Shown here: positions 10,143 through 19,400 of the stretch, piece by piece
Position numbering within the stretch: the stretch's first letter is position 1
How the letters are laid out: the number at the start of each line of letters is the position of its first letter
Assembly: GCA_004431415.1 (NCBI GenBank)
Contig: QPMI01000552.1
Coordinates: 1-31,691, forward strand
Source of the DNA: Cyanophora paradoxa
Taxonomy: Eukaryota > Glaucocystophyceae > Cyanophorales > Cyanophoraceae
Length of the DNA stretch: 31,691 nt
Direction: 5' to 3'
The notes under the pieces: generated by a model
Seen by the model: only the letters and a program-made list of their open reading frames with translations
Databases searched by the model: none
What the model was told of the DNA's origin: nothing
Program-made: the position numbers and the translations under genes

Positions 10143-10628
10143 TACGTACCGATCCGGATCCTCCGACTCGGCGATCATCGGATGATTCGGATCCCGATTC
10201 CCGATTGCCCGAATTCGAATCAGCCCGAGTCACTGGAGTCAGTAGAGACTCAGTACTAGTGGCGGGTCCGACGGTCACTGGCCATATATATGCATGGCGC
10301 CGGCGACGTCGACTCTGCCGGCGCAAGTCACTGCCGAGTCAGTGCCGACGTCGACCCTTTGCGAAGAACCCACCCCACTGGGCCACTGGGCCAGCTGCAG
10401 AAAACCTCGTAGGAGTCATAGCGTAGGGCCGTAGGCTACTATATAGCTATATCTAGCTAGTAGTCCTTCTAGTCCGACGGCCGCGGCCAGACCTGAGAGG
10501 CTGAGAGCCTGAGACTCTGATCATGAGACGTCGACGCACGGCGCGGCGACGGCGGCGGTAGCGGCAGCAGCAGCAGCAGCACTGCAGCAGAAGAAGCAGC
10601 ACGCGCACTGCAGCTGCGGCATGTCATC
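10143..10628. other. last host-type segment before the junction
   Basis: GC-rich and gene-free as far as I can see. It contains several ATCGGAT/CCGAATC palindromic words, TATA-like islands (10,440-10,460) and a short (CAG)n tract at 10,564-10,580. Confidence 0.4.
10564..10580 (+). repeat. (CAG)n microsatellite
   Basis: A run of five to six CAG units followed by imperfect CAG/AAG words up to 10,600, in host-type sequence next to the junction. Confidence 0.75.
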
Positions 10629-10705
10629 ATCACACATATGAATATTCATATTTTAATCCTCGGCGTTCCGCTCAGGATTAAAATATGAATATTCATATGT
10701 GTGAT
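10629..10705. repeat. perfect 32-bp palindrome with 13-nt loop at the host/virus junction
   Basis: Arms 10,629-10,660 and 10,674-10,705 are exact reverse complements (core ATGAATATTCATATTTTAAT), separated by CGGCGTTCCGCTC. Left of it the DNA is GC-rich; right of it the DNA is AT-rich at once. It may be the terminus of the viral element (a hairpin or inverted-terminal-repeat remnant), an inverted duplication made at integration, or an artefact of a fold-back read. The arms and the position are seen directly; the role is inference. Confidence 0.75.
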
Positions 10706-10710
10706 TCGAT

Positions 10711-10928
10711 GTTATATCAATAAAATCGATTAATTTATTTGAATTTTCACCTGAATTTTCATATTTTTACATGCATTTTCAATTAATTTAATCGATGTTA
10801 TATCGATAAACTCGATTAATCGATATTGTATCTTAATTGTAGTTAATCGAATTATATCAATAACTTCGATTGATCTTAATTGAATCCTAAATGAATCTAA
10901 TCGGAATTATATCAATAAATTCGATTAA
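10711..10928 (+). repeat. four direct repeats of a TTATATCAATAA-N2-TCGATT motif
   Basis: Copies start near 10,711, 10,797, 10,850 and 10,906. Each carries TTATATC[A/G]ATAA, two variable bases, then TCGATT. Spacing is about 86, 53 and 56 bases. They lie in non-coding AT-rich DNA between the junction palindrome and the first viral gene, a plausible place for a replication or regulatory region. Confidence 0.6.
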
Positions 10929-10984
10929 ATCATGTTCTTTTCCGATTAAATCAATTAAATATTTAACTTTGTTATCAGAAGTGG

Positions 10985-11410
10985 TCTAAGTTGACTCACT
11001 TTTCATAAACATTTTGAACTCTTAGTCTCTTTGAATTTCTTAAGATGACTCAACTTAGTCAACTTAGTCAACTTTGTTACCATAATCAATCAGGGTGGAC
11101 TCACTTTTAGATCAACTTTGAAATTTCAAGCAAATCAACTTGGATTTCAAAAGTGGATCTTCTAAGTGGACTCAAAATGTTCACTTTGTGATACATGTTA
11201 GCTCAAATCCTTACTGTTTATGGTCAGGTTGACTAAGTGGGGGAGTTGACACATTTTTTGAAATCCTTTTTAGAAAACTTTAGGTCCCAAATATTTCCTG
11301 TGAAATTTGAGTCAACTCAACCCACTTAGTCAACCCTTGCATTGAATTCGTAACAAAATCCATATACTATTACTACTTTTACGATTAATATGAGTCAACC
11401 TTGAGTCCAC
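10985..11410. repeat. clustered AGTTGACT/AGTCAACT repeats in the viral left non-coding region
   Basis: Variants of GTTGACT, its complement AGTCAAC and TGGACTCACTTT recur more than ten times, for example 10,990, 11,046-11,075, 11,096, 11,228 and 11,310-11,335. No ORF of note exists between 10,706 and 11,647. The motif density suggests a protein-binding array (replication origin, terminal region or enhancer), but this is inference. Confidence 0.5.
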
Positions 11411-11647
11411 TTAAATATAAATATAATATAATAGGGGGAATGAAGGGGAATGTTGAGTTTTACTGTAATGAAATCGAATAGTATTCGAAATACTTGACAT
11501 TGCTTAATGTAGGGTGCATTCATATTTCGGCTACATCATACAGTAGAATTTCTATCGTAAAGAATGACCGGAATCCGGAAAATAATCATTGTAGAAAGCT
11601 ATTGTAATAAAAAGGTAAATCACCCTGATCATCATTATAGAAACTCA

Positions 11648-12044
11648 TCAAAACGGGAATCTATCATGTTTATGTCTCTCAGTCTTCTCAAATGTGAGGA
11701 AATTCATTGTTTTATCGATCTCATCTGCTACTGCTTGTGTTTTATGCTGAGCTTCTTTACCACAACTGAATATATCAATTGCTAACATGCCTTCATTGGA
11801 ATAACAATGAGCTGTACAATGGCTTTCATCTAATAGCAGAACCAATGCAAACCAGGAGGTGATAGTTTCCATCAAATATCTCACAGTGTTTATGAACAAT
11901 CCTAATACCTTGTCTCAATATTGCTTGTTCAAGGGTTCTCATAATCCAATTACCAAGAAAGCTAACATGCTCATAGCCTGTTGCTATAGCTGTTTTAGCC
12001 TTGTAATCAAGCATTACATGAAAGCCTCTGTATTTAGTCTCCAT
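11648..12044 (-). CDS. speD: S-adenosylmethionine decarboxylase proenzyme (SpeD-like)
   Basis: The protein is about 132 residues, the usual size of the prokaryotic-type class. It starts at the ATG at 12,044 (METKYRGFHVMLDYKA; the G-x-H-x-x-x-D opening is typical). After one frameshift near 11,880 it continues LLLDESHCTAHCYSNEG and then AIDIFSCG. In this family the proenzyme self-cleaves between Glu and Ser of the ESH motif to make the pyruvoyl cofactor, and the downstream His and Cys assist processing and protonation; E-S-H, the second H and the C of FSCG are all present. The product makes decarboxylated AdoMet, the aminopropyl donor for spermidine. The gene is the first one inside the viral left end, transcribed toward the junction. 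Identification is by motif; activity is inferred. Confidence 0.85.
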
Positions 12045-12083
12045 TAAGAATACCTTAGAAAAATTAATTAATCCTAATCGAAC

Positions 12084-12343
12084 CTAATGCAAATATCCCT
12101 GTACTCTACTTTGATTGATGAAGTAGCCCTTTTCTGTAAGCCTGAGAATGCTTTTGTTGCATTCCTACAACCTGATCCCTTCACATGATTAAAGGGATAT
12201 GTAAGGATCACCTTGTTACACTGCAAACATCTAACAGATACTTTCTCTTGAGCTTTGATGTAATGTGTCTCACTGTAATCGAATTTATCTTTACCATGAA
12301 CTGTCATAGCAGCATCAATAAACTTTTTTGTTTTACTATCCAT
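12084..12343 (-). CDS. small zinc-binding protein, DUF723-like
   Basis: Starts at 12,343 (MDSKTKKFIDAAMTVHGKDK) with a TATA-like CTATATATAA just upstream (12,347-12,356). The pattern F-I-x-A-x-x-V-H-G-x-x-x-F-D-Y-S, then V-R-C-x-x-C, then H-V-K-G-S-G-C, matches the short treble-clef/zinc-ribbon modules common in giant viruses and phages (DUF723 type), often joined to endonucleases. A frameshift after GSGC leads to CNKSILRLTEKG and a stop at 12,084-12,086. So only about 86 residues remain, a single module with no nuclease domain. Role is likely nucleic-acid binding (inferred). Confidence 0.55.
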
Positions 12344-12346
12344 ACT

Positions 12347-12745
12347 CTATATATAACCAATATTCTTATGGAGCAGTATCCTGCCCAAAATGGGGAAATA
12401 TCGATTTGTCCCATAGTATTCAGCATAGGTATTCTGCTTTGCAATAAAATCGGTTCTCTCAGCATATAATACACACTTGTAGATACCAAACTTGGTGGCT
12501 CTAACCAGAAACTGATAATCTTCCAAACCAAAATTGACTCCATGATAAGCAATTCCGAAATTATCATATGGGGTGATCACAACAGCAAAATTAGGAGTTC
12601 CACCCTCTACTTGACAAAGAGCATAAACATCTGGTGGATATCCACAACTACCTTGTAGTGGTCACCAATTTCAACAAGAGAGTCTACTACTGCTGTTTGT
12701 TCATTTACAACAATGGGAATATTTTATTATATAGGGGGCATTCAT
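12347..12745 (-). CDS. unknown viral protein
   Basis: The start ATG (12,745) overlaps the TGA of the upstream gene in an ATGA arrangement, suggesting coupled expression. Two frameshifts (near 12,725 and 12,650) divide about 130 residues. Visible pieces are IPIVVNEQTAVVDSLVEIGD, PPDVYALCQVEGGTPNFAVV and VNFGLEDYQFLVRATKFG, ending HKNIGYI. The protein is mixed alpha/beta with aromatic residues and has no recognised motif. Its place next to fibre genes makes a virion or assembly role possible. Family not recognised. Confidence 0.45.
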
Positions 12746-13191
12746 GCTGGGGACATAGGTTCGAATTCTTGTGTTGGGATCAATGGATTGGGTTGATCAT
12801 TCACAAATAAAGGCGCTCCAACAGCCCCACCAACCCTAAGACCATCCCAATATATGCTCCCCCGATTTGCAGTTAATAGCTCCCGACCTAGATTCAAAGA
12901 ATAAGTAGACAGAGGATCTCCATAGCTATCTGGGTCTCCATAATGAGCAGAAAAGTTTGCATTTGTGACAAGTAGCTTAGTTGTCTTAACTATTCCATTA
13001 TTTTTATCACATCTGAGTTCCTGTAATCTCAGTTTGTGGGTGGAACCAAAGGTGTTCATTGTAGGTTGGACCTCTGTGGATTGGAGACCCTCTACATCAT
13101 CAAAGGTAGCATGCTGTAAAACATGGTTTGCTGGGGCAGCTAATGATAGTTGAGGTGTAATAATTCGTTCAAGTGGGGGTTGCTCAGCCAT
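12742..13191 (-). CDS. fibre-associated structural protein (unknown), intact 149 residues
   Basis: One of few unbroken ORFs here: starts MAEQPPLERIITPQLSLAAP at 13,191 and ends PTQEFEPMSPA. The middle carries LRLQELRCDKNNGIVKTTKL and VTNANFS, a segment clearly shared with the next protein (ELRADKNSGVVKTTRL) and related to the EIRCDRNGGKIRTTGI segments of the C1q-headed fibres at 14,380-16,479. This conserved block probably forms a common beta-strand shaft or trimerisation unit. A TATA-like GATATATC lies about 12-20 bases upstream. It is probably a virion surface component; biochemical function unknown. Confidence 0.6.
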   Translation of the reverse strand: MAEQPPLERIITPQLSLAAPANHVLQHATFDDVEGLQSTEVQPTMNTFGSTHKLRLQELRCDKNNGIVKTTKLLVTNANFSAHYGDPDSYGDPLSTYSLNLGRELLTANRGSIYWDGLRVGGAVGAPLFVNDQPNPLIPTQEFEPMSPA

Positions 13192-13214
13192 TTTACATTA
13201 AAGGGATATATCTT

Positions 13215-14055
13215 TTATGGGGTTGGGTCATCAATTACATCTGGCTCCATGTAAAACCCTGTAACTGAAAGAGTATCAGGAGTTACACCTCTAAGAGCTG
13301 ATACAGCGGCTATATCTGTTCTCAAACCGATAAGAGTTATAGTATATAACCCAATATCAGTAACAAACAAGTCAAAGGTGAAATTATTATTATAACACAG
13401 TAGCCATAACCGAAATGATTATATCCCTGAACATTGAAATAGTATCTATGACCTACTTGATTGTTGTTGGCTCTACAAAGGGAAAGCATTGCAGATGGAA
13501 TCGCAAGACCTCTCAGTACTCTTTTGGTTCCTTCAATTAATTCCGAGTTTTCAAGAGTAACAGTATATCCAATGTAAAATTGAATTAATGGCTGCTGTGC
13601 AACAGGAGTATATAATCGAATTCGTTGGGGTCTTCTACATTTTGCTCTAGAGTATCTGGGACATCATTATACGAAATTGAGGATGAAAGCTGACCTGAAA
13701 TTCGACAGCCACCCCAATAAATGCTCCTCCTGATCTCACAGTAACAGCAGCAGAATTCTTATCGAAATCAAGGGCTTTCAGATCAACACTGTAAGCATCA
13801 GGACCTCCATTGGTAGGCTGGAAAAGTTAGCATTTGTGACAAGAAGTCGAGTTGTTTTAACCACACCAGAATTCTTATCAGCTCTCAGCTCTTTAACTCG
13901 AATAATCGAATTTTTATCAAAGGAGTTGCCATTGAATTGGGTCTCTCTGTGGATTCTAAACCACGAACCTCATCATTTACTTCATGCTGGCGAAAATGCA
14001 TTGCAGGGGATCCAAGGGAATATATAGGCAGTTGAACTCGATTATATTCACCCAT
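13215..14055 (-). CDS. fibre-associated structural protein, paralogue of the neighbour, frameshifted
   Basis: Starts MGEYNRVQLPIYSLGSPAMH at 14,055 and ends DVIDDPTP at 13,215. The first third parallels the 149-residue protein downstream (EVRGLESTERPNSM, then ELRADKNSGVVKTTRLLVTN). It continues VDLKALDFDKNSAAVTVRSG, SISYNDVPDTLEQNV, IQFYIGYTVTLENSELIEGT, HRYYFNVQGYNHFGYG and LYTITLIGLRTDIAAVSALR. The C-terminal half is beta-rich and could be a jelly-roll-like head domain. About five single-base frame changes split a protein of about 280 residues. Role inferred as virion fibre or receptor-binding component. Confidence 0.5.
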
Positions 14056-14090
14056 TGCTTCTTTTACTAAGAAGGAAAGAAAAATAATGT

Positions 14091-14357
14091 TCATTGTTCT
14101 TCTGTGACATAATTATATTCGATACCTTTCTTTACAGTTCCCCTTTGGAATGCATGTAAAACGATGGCTTCCTTTGAGGTTGGTATTTGAATTCCTGATG
14201 CAATGCAAGACTGGATCTCTTTCTGAACAATATCATCAATTGCAATTCTTGCCCTGTTATGAACCACATTATCAATCCAATCCTGAACAGAAGCTGCACA
14301 GAATTCCATTCCCAGCTTCTCAGTATCTGAGAGAACTACTTGGTAGATATTCGACAT
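14091..14357 (-). CDS. small unknown viral protein (88 residues)
   Basis: I take the ATG at 14,357 (MSNIYQVVLSDTEKLGMEFC) because the longer frame begins at a GTG inside the upstream gene. The protein is helical and soluble-looking: SVQDWIDNVVHNRARIAIDD, then VQKEIQSCIASGIQ, ending YVTEEQ. It lies between two fibre genes in the same orientation, about 25 bases after the upstream stop. Small helical proteins inside phage fibre clusters are sometimes assembly chaperones; that is only a guess here. Family not recognised. Confidence 0.55.
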   Translation of the reverse strand: MSNIYQVVLSDTEKLGMEFCAASVQDWIDNVVHNRARIAIDDIVQKEIQSCIASGIQIPTSKEAIVLHAFQRGTVKKGIEYNYVTEEQ

Positions 14358-14379
14358 TCCTACTTTATAAAGAGAAAAT

Positions 14380-15392
14380 TTATGTGACACTCAAAAGTTC
14401 ACCTGTGAATGTTGTTCGATTTGTGTAGCTACCCCCATTATTTGTTACAAGTGTTATATACTCACCATAGCAATGTTAAGAATTACACTAATGTAAAGCG
14501 GTTTATTCGTAAGAGTTGAGTCATTTTGTGTTATGATACTTTGACCCCTGGTCTTGGTCATTTACTTTTAAAGAGAGACTTATTGGACTACTTGAAGTTG
14601 AATGGGTATATGCTGTAAATCTGTAATGACCTGCAACAGGAGCAGTGAACCTTCCATTACTGACATTGAATGCCCCCTATTATTCACAAACACTACTCCC
14701 AATTGATAAGAGCAGTTTCACTGGTAGCAACATGAGGATAATTAAGTTGAACAGAAAATCGAGGCTGATAGTCATATTTTAAATAACAATTTGTGTTGAT
14801 TGTCAAGCGATTGGCTTCAGAGTAGCCATAATATCACTGTTGCGTTTCAAAACAAGATTCACATTTGCTCCTGTATCGATTTCAGGTGTGACCACCTTGG
14901 AAGTTGCTGTTATTATCGATTGTGTTGTTTCTGGAATACTTATGCTCCATTGGCTGTTACTGAACCTGTAAATGTGCTTGTTCCTGTAATGTTTACTTGA
15001 TTGGCTGTTAGAGTTCCATCAATCCTTGCCCCATCTCCAATATATGCCCTCCACTTCTAACTGAAAGAGCAGCATTATTAATTGTATTATCAAAAGTAAC
15101 TATTTTGGGTGTGGTGAACCCTCCCACATTGTCATAAATTGCTGTATCTGAAACAATTTGACCTGATTGGACTTGGTTCTTGTTAGATACAATGAGTCCT
15201 GTGGTTCTTATTTTTCCCCATTGCGATCACATCGAATTTCTTTGCATCTAATCACAGAATTTTGTGAAAACGAATCAGCCCTGTTGTTTCTGTGCAAATA
15301 AACCCAGGTGTTGCATCTGTTACTGTATGGTTCAGTTGATGTATTTTTGGGGCGGCATAACAGAAAACAGGAACTGCTATTTGTGTGGACAT
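14380..15392 (-). CDS. fibre protein with C1q-like C-terminal head (copy 2), frameshifted
   Basis: Starts MSTQIAVPVFCYAAPKIHQL at 15,392 behind a TATA-like TATAATATAAAG, and ends FTGELLSVT at 14,380. Segments: DATPGFICTETTGLI, KEIRCDRNG, a Y-D-N-V-G-G-F-T-T-P-K-I-V repeat, SGGAYIGDGA, TANQVNITGT, then FNVSNGRFTAPVAGHYRFTA. The last piece has the F-x-A-P-x-x-G-x-Y-x-F signature of C1q/TNF-like jelly-roll domains, followed by EYITLVTNNGGSYTNRTTFT. The order (shaft repeats, then C1q head) is the same as in the neighbouring copy, so the two genes are tandem duplicates. Likely a trimeric virion fibre that binds the host surface (inferred). Five or more indels break the frame. Confidence 0.6.
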
Positions 15393-15414
15393 TCTTTATA
15401 TTATACAGATAATA

Positions 15415-16479
15415 TTATGTAGCAGTAACAAGATAACAAGAAAAATAGTATCTGATATCAAATTGAAGACTGGCTCCAGAAGAATTGCGTATATCAAAGG
15501 AGTCACCTTCAATAACAGAAAGTAAAATTTCATATGAAATTGGAGTTACAAATGTATTAGAAATCCCTGCGGACGGCATTGAAACCTTGTTTGGATGGTT
15601 GTAGGATTTCCATTTAAATAAATGCTGGTAGCAATATGAGTATAAGAGGTTGTGCCAGCTCTCATACATGCAAAGAACACCCTATATACTCCGGAAACAG
15701 GAGCTGTAAATTTTGTGGATGAAAAGTTTCCTTCATTGTTTACAAGATAAGCTCCATTTATAAAGTTAAAGGGTGTTCCAGCTGTAAGTATTATGGACCC
15801 TGTCAAACCAGGAGCTTGTCTTGATATATTCATTCTTGGACAATAGGATCGTTTCAGACCACTATTTTCCGGATTGTGATTGCTTTCAGATCTGTTATTG
15901 TCTTTTCGAGAGTGAAAATGGTATTTCCGTTTCGTTTATAATTCACATTTGCATCTGTCCCATTATCCATCTCAGGTGCATTAACTCTTGTTGTAGCTTT
16001 TCGAGTTTCAACGCTAACATTTCCCAAGAGTCCACCATTGAAGGTCATCAATCCTGTAAATGAACTTGTCCCATTCACATTTAATTGATTCGCTGTTACA
16101 GTCCTGCAACATTTGCCCATCTCCAATGTATGCTCCTCCACTCTTGACAACAAGAGCCGAATTATTTATTGTGTTATCGAAAGTTACTATCTTTGCTGTG
16201 GTGAATCCACCCACATTATCATACACTGCTGAATCTGGACTACTTGACCTGCTTGAACTTGATTTTTATTCGAGATAATAATTCCTGTGGTTCTTATCTT
16301 GCCTCCATTTCGATCACATCGAATTTCTTTGACTCTGAGTATATTATTCTCTGTGAAAGAGGTATTACTTGAAGTTTCAGTGCAAATATACCCAGGTGTT
16401 GAATCAACTACTCATGAGAGGTGCTATGAAGTGATTTGGCTGCAAGTTCATAGTTTGGGATTTCTAATAGAGAGGTCAT
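15415..16479 (-). CDS. fibre protein with C1q-like C-terminal head (copy 1), frameshifted
   Basis: Starts MTSLLEIPNYELAAKSLHST at 16,479, 20 bases after the end of the giant fibre gene, and ends CYLVTAT at 15,415. Shaft segments: VDSTPGYICTETSSNTS, VKEIRCDRNGGKIRTTGI, VYDNVGGFTTAKIVTFDN, VVKSGGAYIGDG and TANQLNVNGTSSFTG. The head is GNFSSTKFTAPVSGVYRVFF, then IATSIYLNGNPTT and YEILLSVIEGDSFDIRNSSG, matching the strand order of a C1q/TNF fold. C1q domains trimerise and bind ligands, and bacterial and phage fibres also use them as tips. Several 1-nt frameshifts occur but the head is nearly continuous. Role as receptor-binding fibre is inferred. Confidence 0.65.
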
Positions 16480-16498
16480 CTTTATAATTACGAAATAG

Positions 16499-19400
16499 TT
16501 AAATTGCGACAGCAATGTAATGGATCGTTACAGTTTTGGATGAATTATTCATTGCATATGGATCAGTGAAAAGTTCACAAGTGAAATAATCACTGTAAAC
16601 ATTCAACAAATTCACAGTAAAAACGACGGGAGTTACTTGATAATTTGGTTCTTGTCCTTCATGCCTGACTGTTGCTGTCACAACAGGAGGAGAAGCAAAG
16701 GCATTGGTAAAATAGATAGTTAGATTGAACACATATAAATTATTGTAATTCAAAACAGGAGTAGTGTAAACATACTTTCCTGCTTGAATTTTCCCATTGA
16801 AATATGCATTGAGTTGACTGGAAAGATCTGCTTCTGTGATACATCTACTAATAGTCTGATTATTGGAAGGGTTCATAGCATAGAAATTTCTTGCATAAGC
16901 ATTTCCACGAACAAGTAAGGTTTTATCAAAGTAATTTTGCGAATTGTGGAAGAACCATGTTTCTTCAAACATAGGTCCTGCTGGTTCTACAATCTGACCT
17001 GATCCTACATACATTGTGTTGTTGGCTCTAATTGTGGTTGCTGTGAAGGGATCAAGAGTTGGTCTATTGGTAAGATCATTGTAGTTGCCTGAGAAAATTG
17101 CAGGTTTGTTATAGATATCTGTATTCCAATCATGAGTGTGTGCAAAATCTGTAATCTCTGCCTTTGTGTGATTGTGAGCAAAATCTGTAATCTCTGCCTT
17201 TGTATGGGTGTGACCAACATATGCAACATTTCCGAGATCTAATATCTCTGATTTAACATGAGTGTGAGCGAAATTCGTAATATCTGCTCGGGTGTGATAG
17301 TGTGCAAAATCTGTAATTTGGGACTTGGTGTGGGTGTGTGCGAAATCTGTGATTTCTGCCTTTGTGTGGGTGTGTGATCTATTATTAAGATCAAGGAAGC
17401 TTCCCGAAAATGCAACAGGATGCAGATTTGCAGCAGTAGGTTTATTAATGAGATCATTATAATCTCCTGTAAATGAAATGGTTTTCAGTTCACCCTTCCT
17501 ACATAATCAGAAGGTAGATCAATCTTGATGGGCATGATAGCTGGATCATCTGGAATCTCATACTCACCTCCTGGGTGAACCACAGGGAAGGTTTGATTGC
17601 TTTCAGTGTGGACAAAGAAATTGCATGCTGTTACTGTTCCATCAATAATCCCACTGTGAGAGGGAGGTAATTTCCTGTGACTCCTATACCTGCAATGATT
17701 GTATTAAGTTCTGTTTCATCTATGTAGTTTTGGGCTTGCAGGTAATCCTCTGTGACCACTCTTGATATGGTCTCATTGTGAATATTCTTTGCTGCTGCCC
17801 TTTGATTAATTTCTAAAACTCCCTCACCCACTCCACCATTATAATTCGTTTTTATCCATGCCATCTCACATCTCTTATAGTCATCTCGATTTCCTATGAG
17901 AGCATCAGGTAACAGTCTCTCCCTGCTGAATATTAATTTTGGTCTTGAACCATCCAAATCACTCACATCAGTAACATTAATTTGGATTGCTGCATCTTTG
18001 TCATCATAGTTGACTGGATCAGATGGGAGTGGTGGTAATCCTGATGTCATTGGGATGTCATCAGCATAGTAACTTGTCAAATAAATACCTGGTTTGGTGT
18101 CCAATGCTCCAAAGTTTCCACCTGCTGCAATCATCTGCATTCTTGTAGGGGGTCTGATGTATAATTCACCTCCATAGTAGTCCCTGCATCAATGCCTTTT
18201 CGATTTACATAATAGTCATTGAGTTGCAGCCTTTCAGGTATGGCATTGCTCTGGTAAAGACTCACACCATGTGAGAAATCTGTTAACAGATTGCCTGCAG
18301 ATGCAAATTTGGGTTGCTGGTCAATTTCACCCCAAGGGTGTCTGTGATTACAGTTGGTGATCTGGGTATAATCATGAGTGTGAGTATCAGGAGGGAAGGT
18401 GATAGGTTTGTCCACAATATTTGACCAGGCATGTGTGTGATCATCTGGGGGAAAAGTCAATGGTTTGTCCACAATATTTGACCAGGCATGTGTGTGATCA
18501 AAGTCTATAATTTGGTCTTTGGTGTGAGTATGGCTTCTGATCCACCCATCCACAACATTTGAAGTTGGATGATGTGGAAGGTTTGCATTAGATGTAACTG
18601 TAAGATAATCGACAGTGATATTGCTTGCATAAAGGTTACTTGTGTAAAGGTTACTGGTAACAGTTAGGTCCCCTGTGATTGTTCCACCAGTTTTGAGAAG
18701 ATACTTTGATAATTCAAGAGCAAGTTCATTTTTCGTTACATAATTTGCAAGCATAGCAAGGGTAACTATATTCACAAGGATCACAGCAGTAAGGTAATCC
18801 TCTGTGACCACTCTCGAAATATTTTCATTGTGTATGTTTTTGCAGCCATCCTCTGATTGGCTTCCAGAACCCCACCATAATCGGTTTTAATCCATGCAAG
18901 CTCTGCCCTCCCATAATTATCATTTGCAGTTCCCACTATGGGAATATACGAATATTTATCTCTGCTGAATACTATCATTGGTCTTGAGCCATCTAAACTG
19001 CTTACATCTGCTACATGAACCTGTATAGCAGAGTTGAAATTTTGGTAGGTTGCTGGGTCTGTTGGGACTCTGAATGTATCTGTGGGAATGTCAGCCTCCA
19101 TGTAGCTTGACACAAAGATATTTGGTATGGTTGCTCCTGGTTCAGGTGGTGGATTATAAGAGCCTGGTAGTGTCCTAATATGAAGTGGTCCTCTCATAGC
19201 TGAATTCGCAAGTGTCCCATTCACATGAACATAGTGTTCATTCAAAAAGATTCTTTCAGGGACATTACAAGTCTGATAAAGAGAAACCCCCAAGTTATCA
19301 AGAGGCTCTACCTTTGCGAATTCTGGTTGGTCATTGATCTCATCCCAAGTGTGTTCATGTTTGCTTGGTGGGAACTCAGTAGGTATCCCATCAATATCAC

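Noticed and set aside
17130-17390. Evenly spaced repeats that could suggest a CRISPR-like array
   Set aside because: Spacing is a multiple of three, the repeats are degenerate, and they encode HTHTKAEITDF in frame; they are fibre protein repeats.
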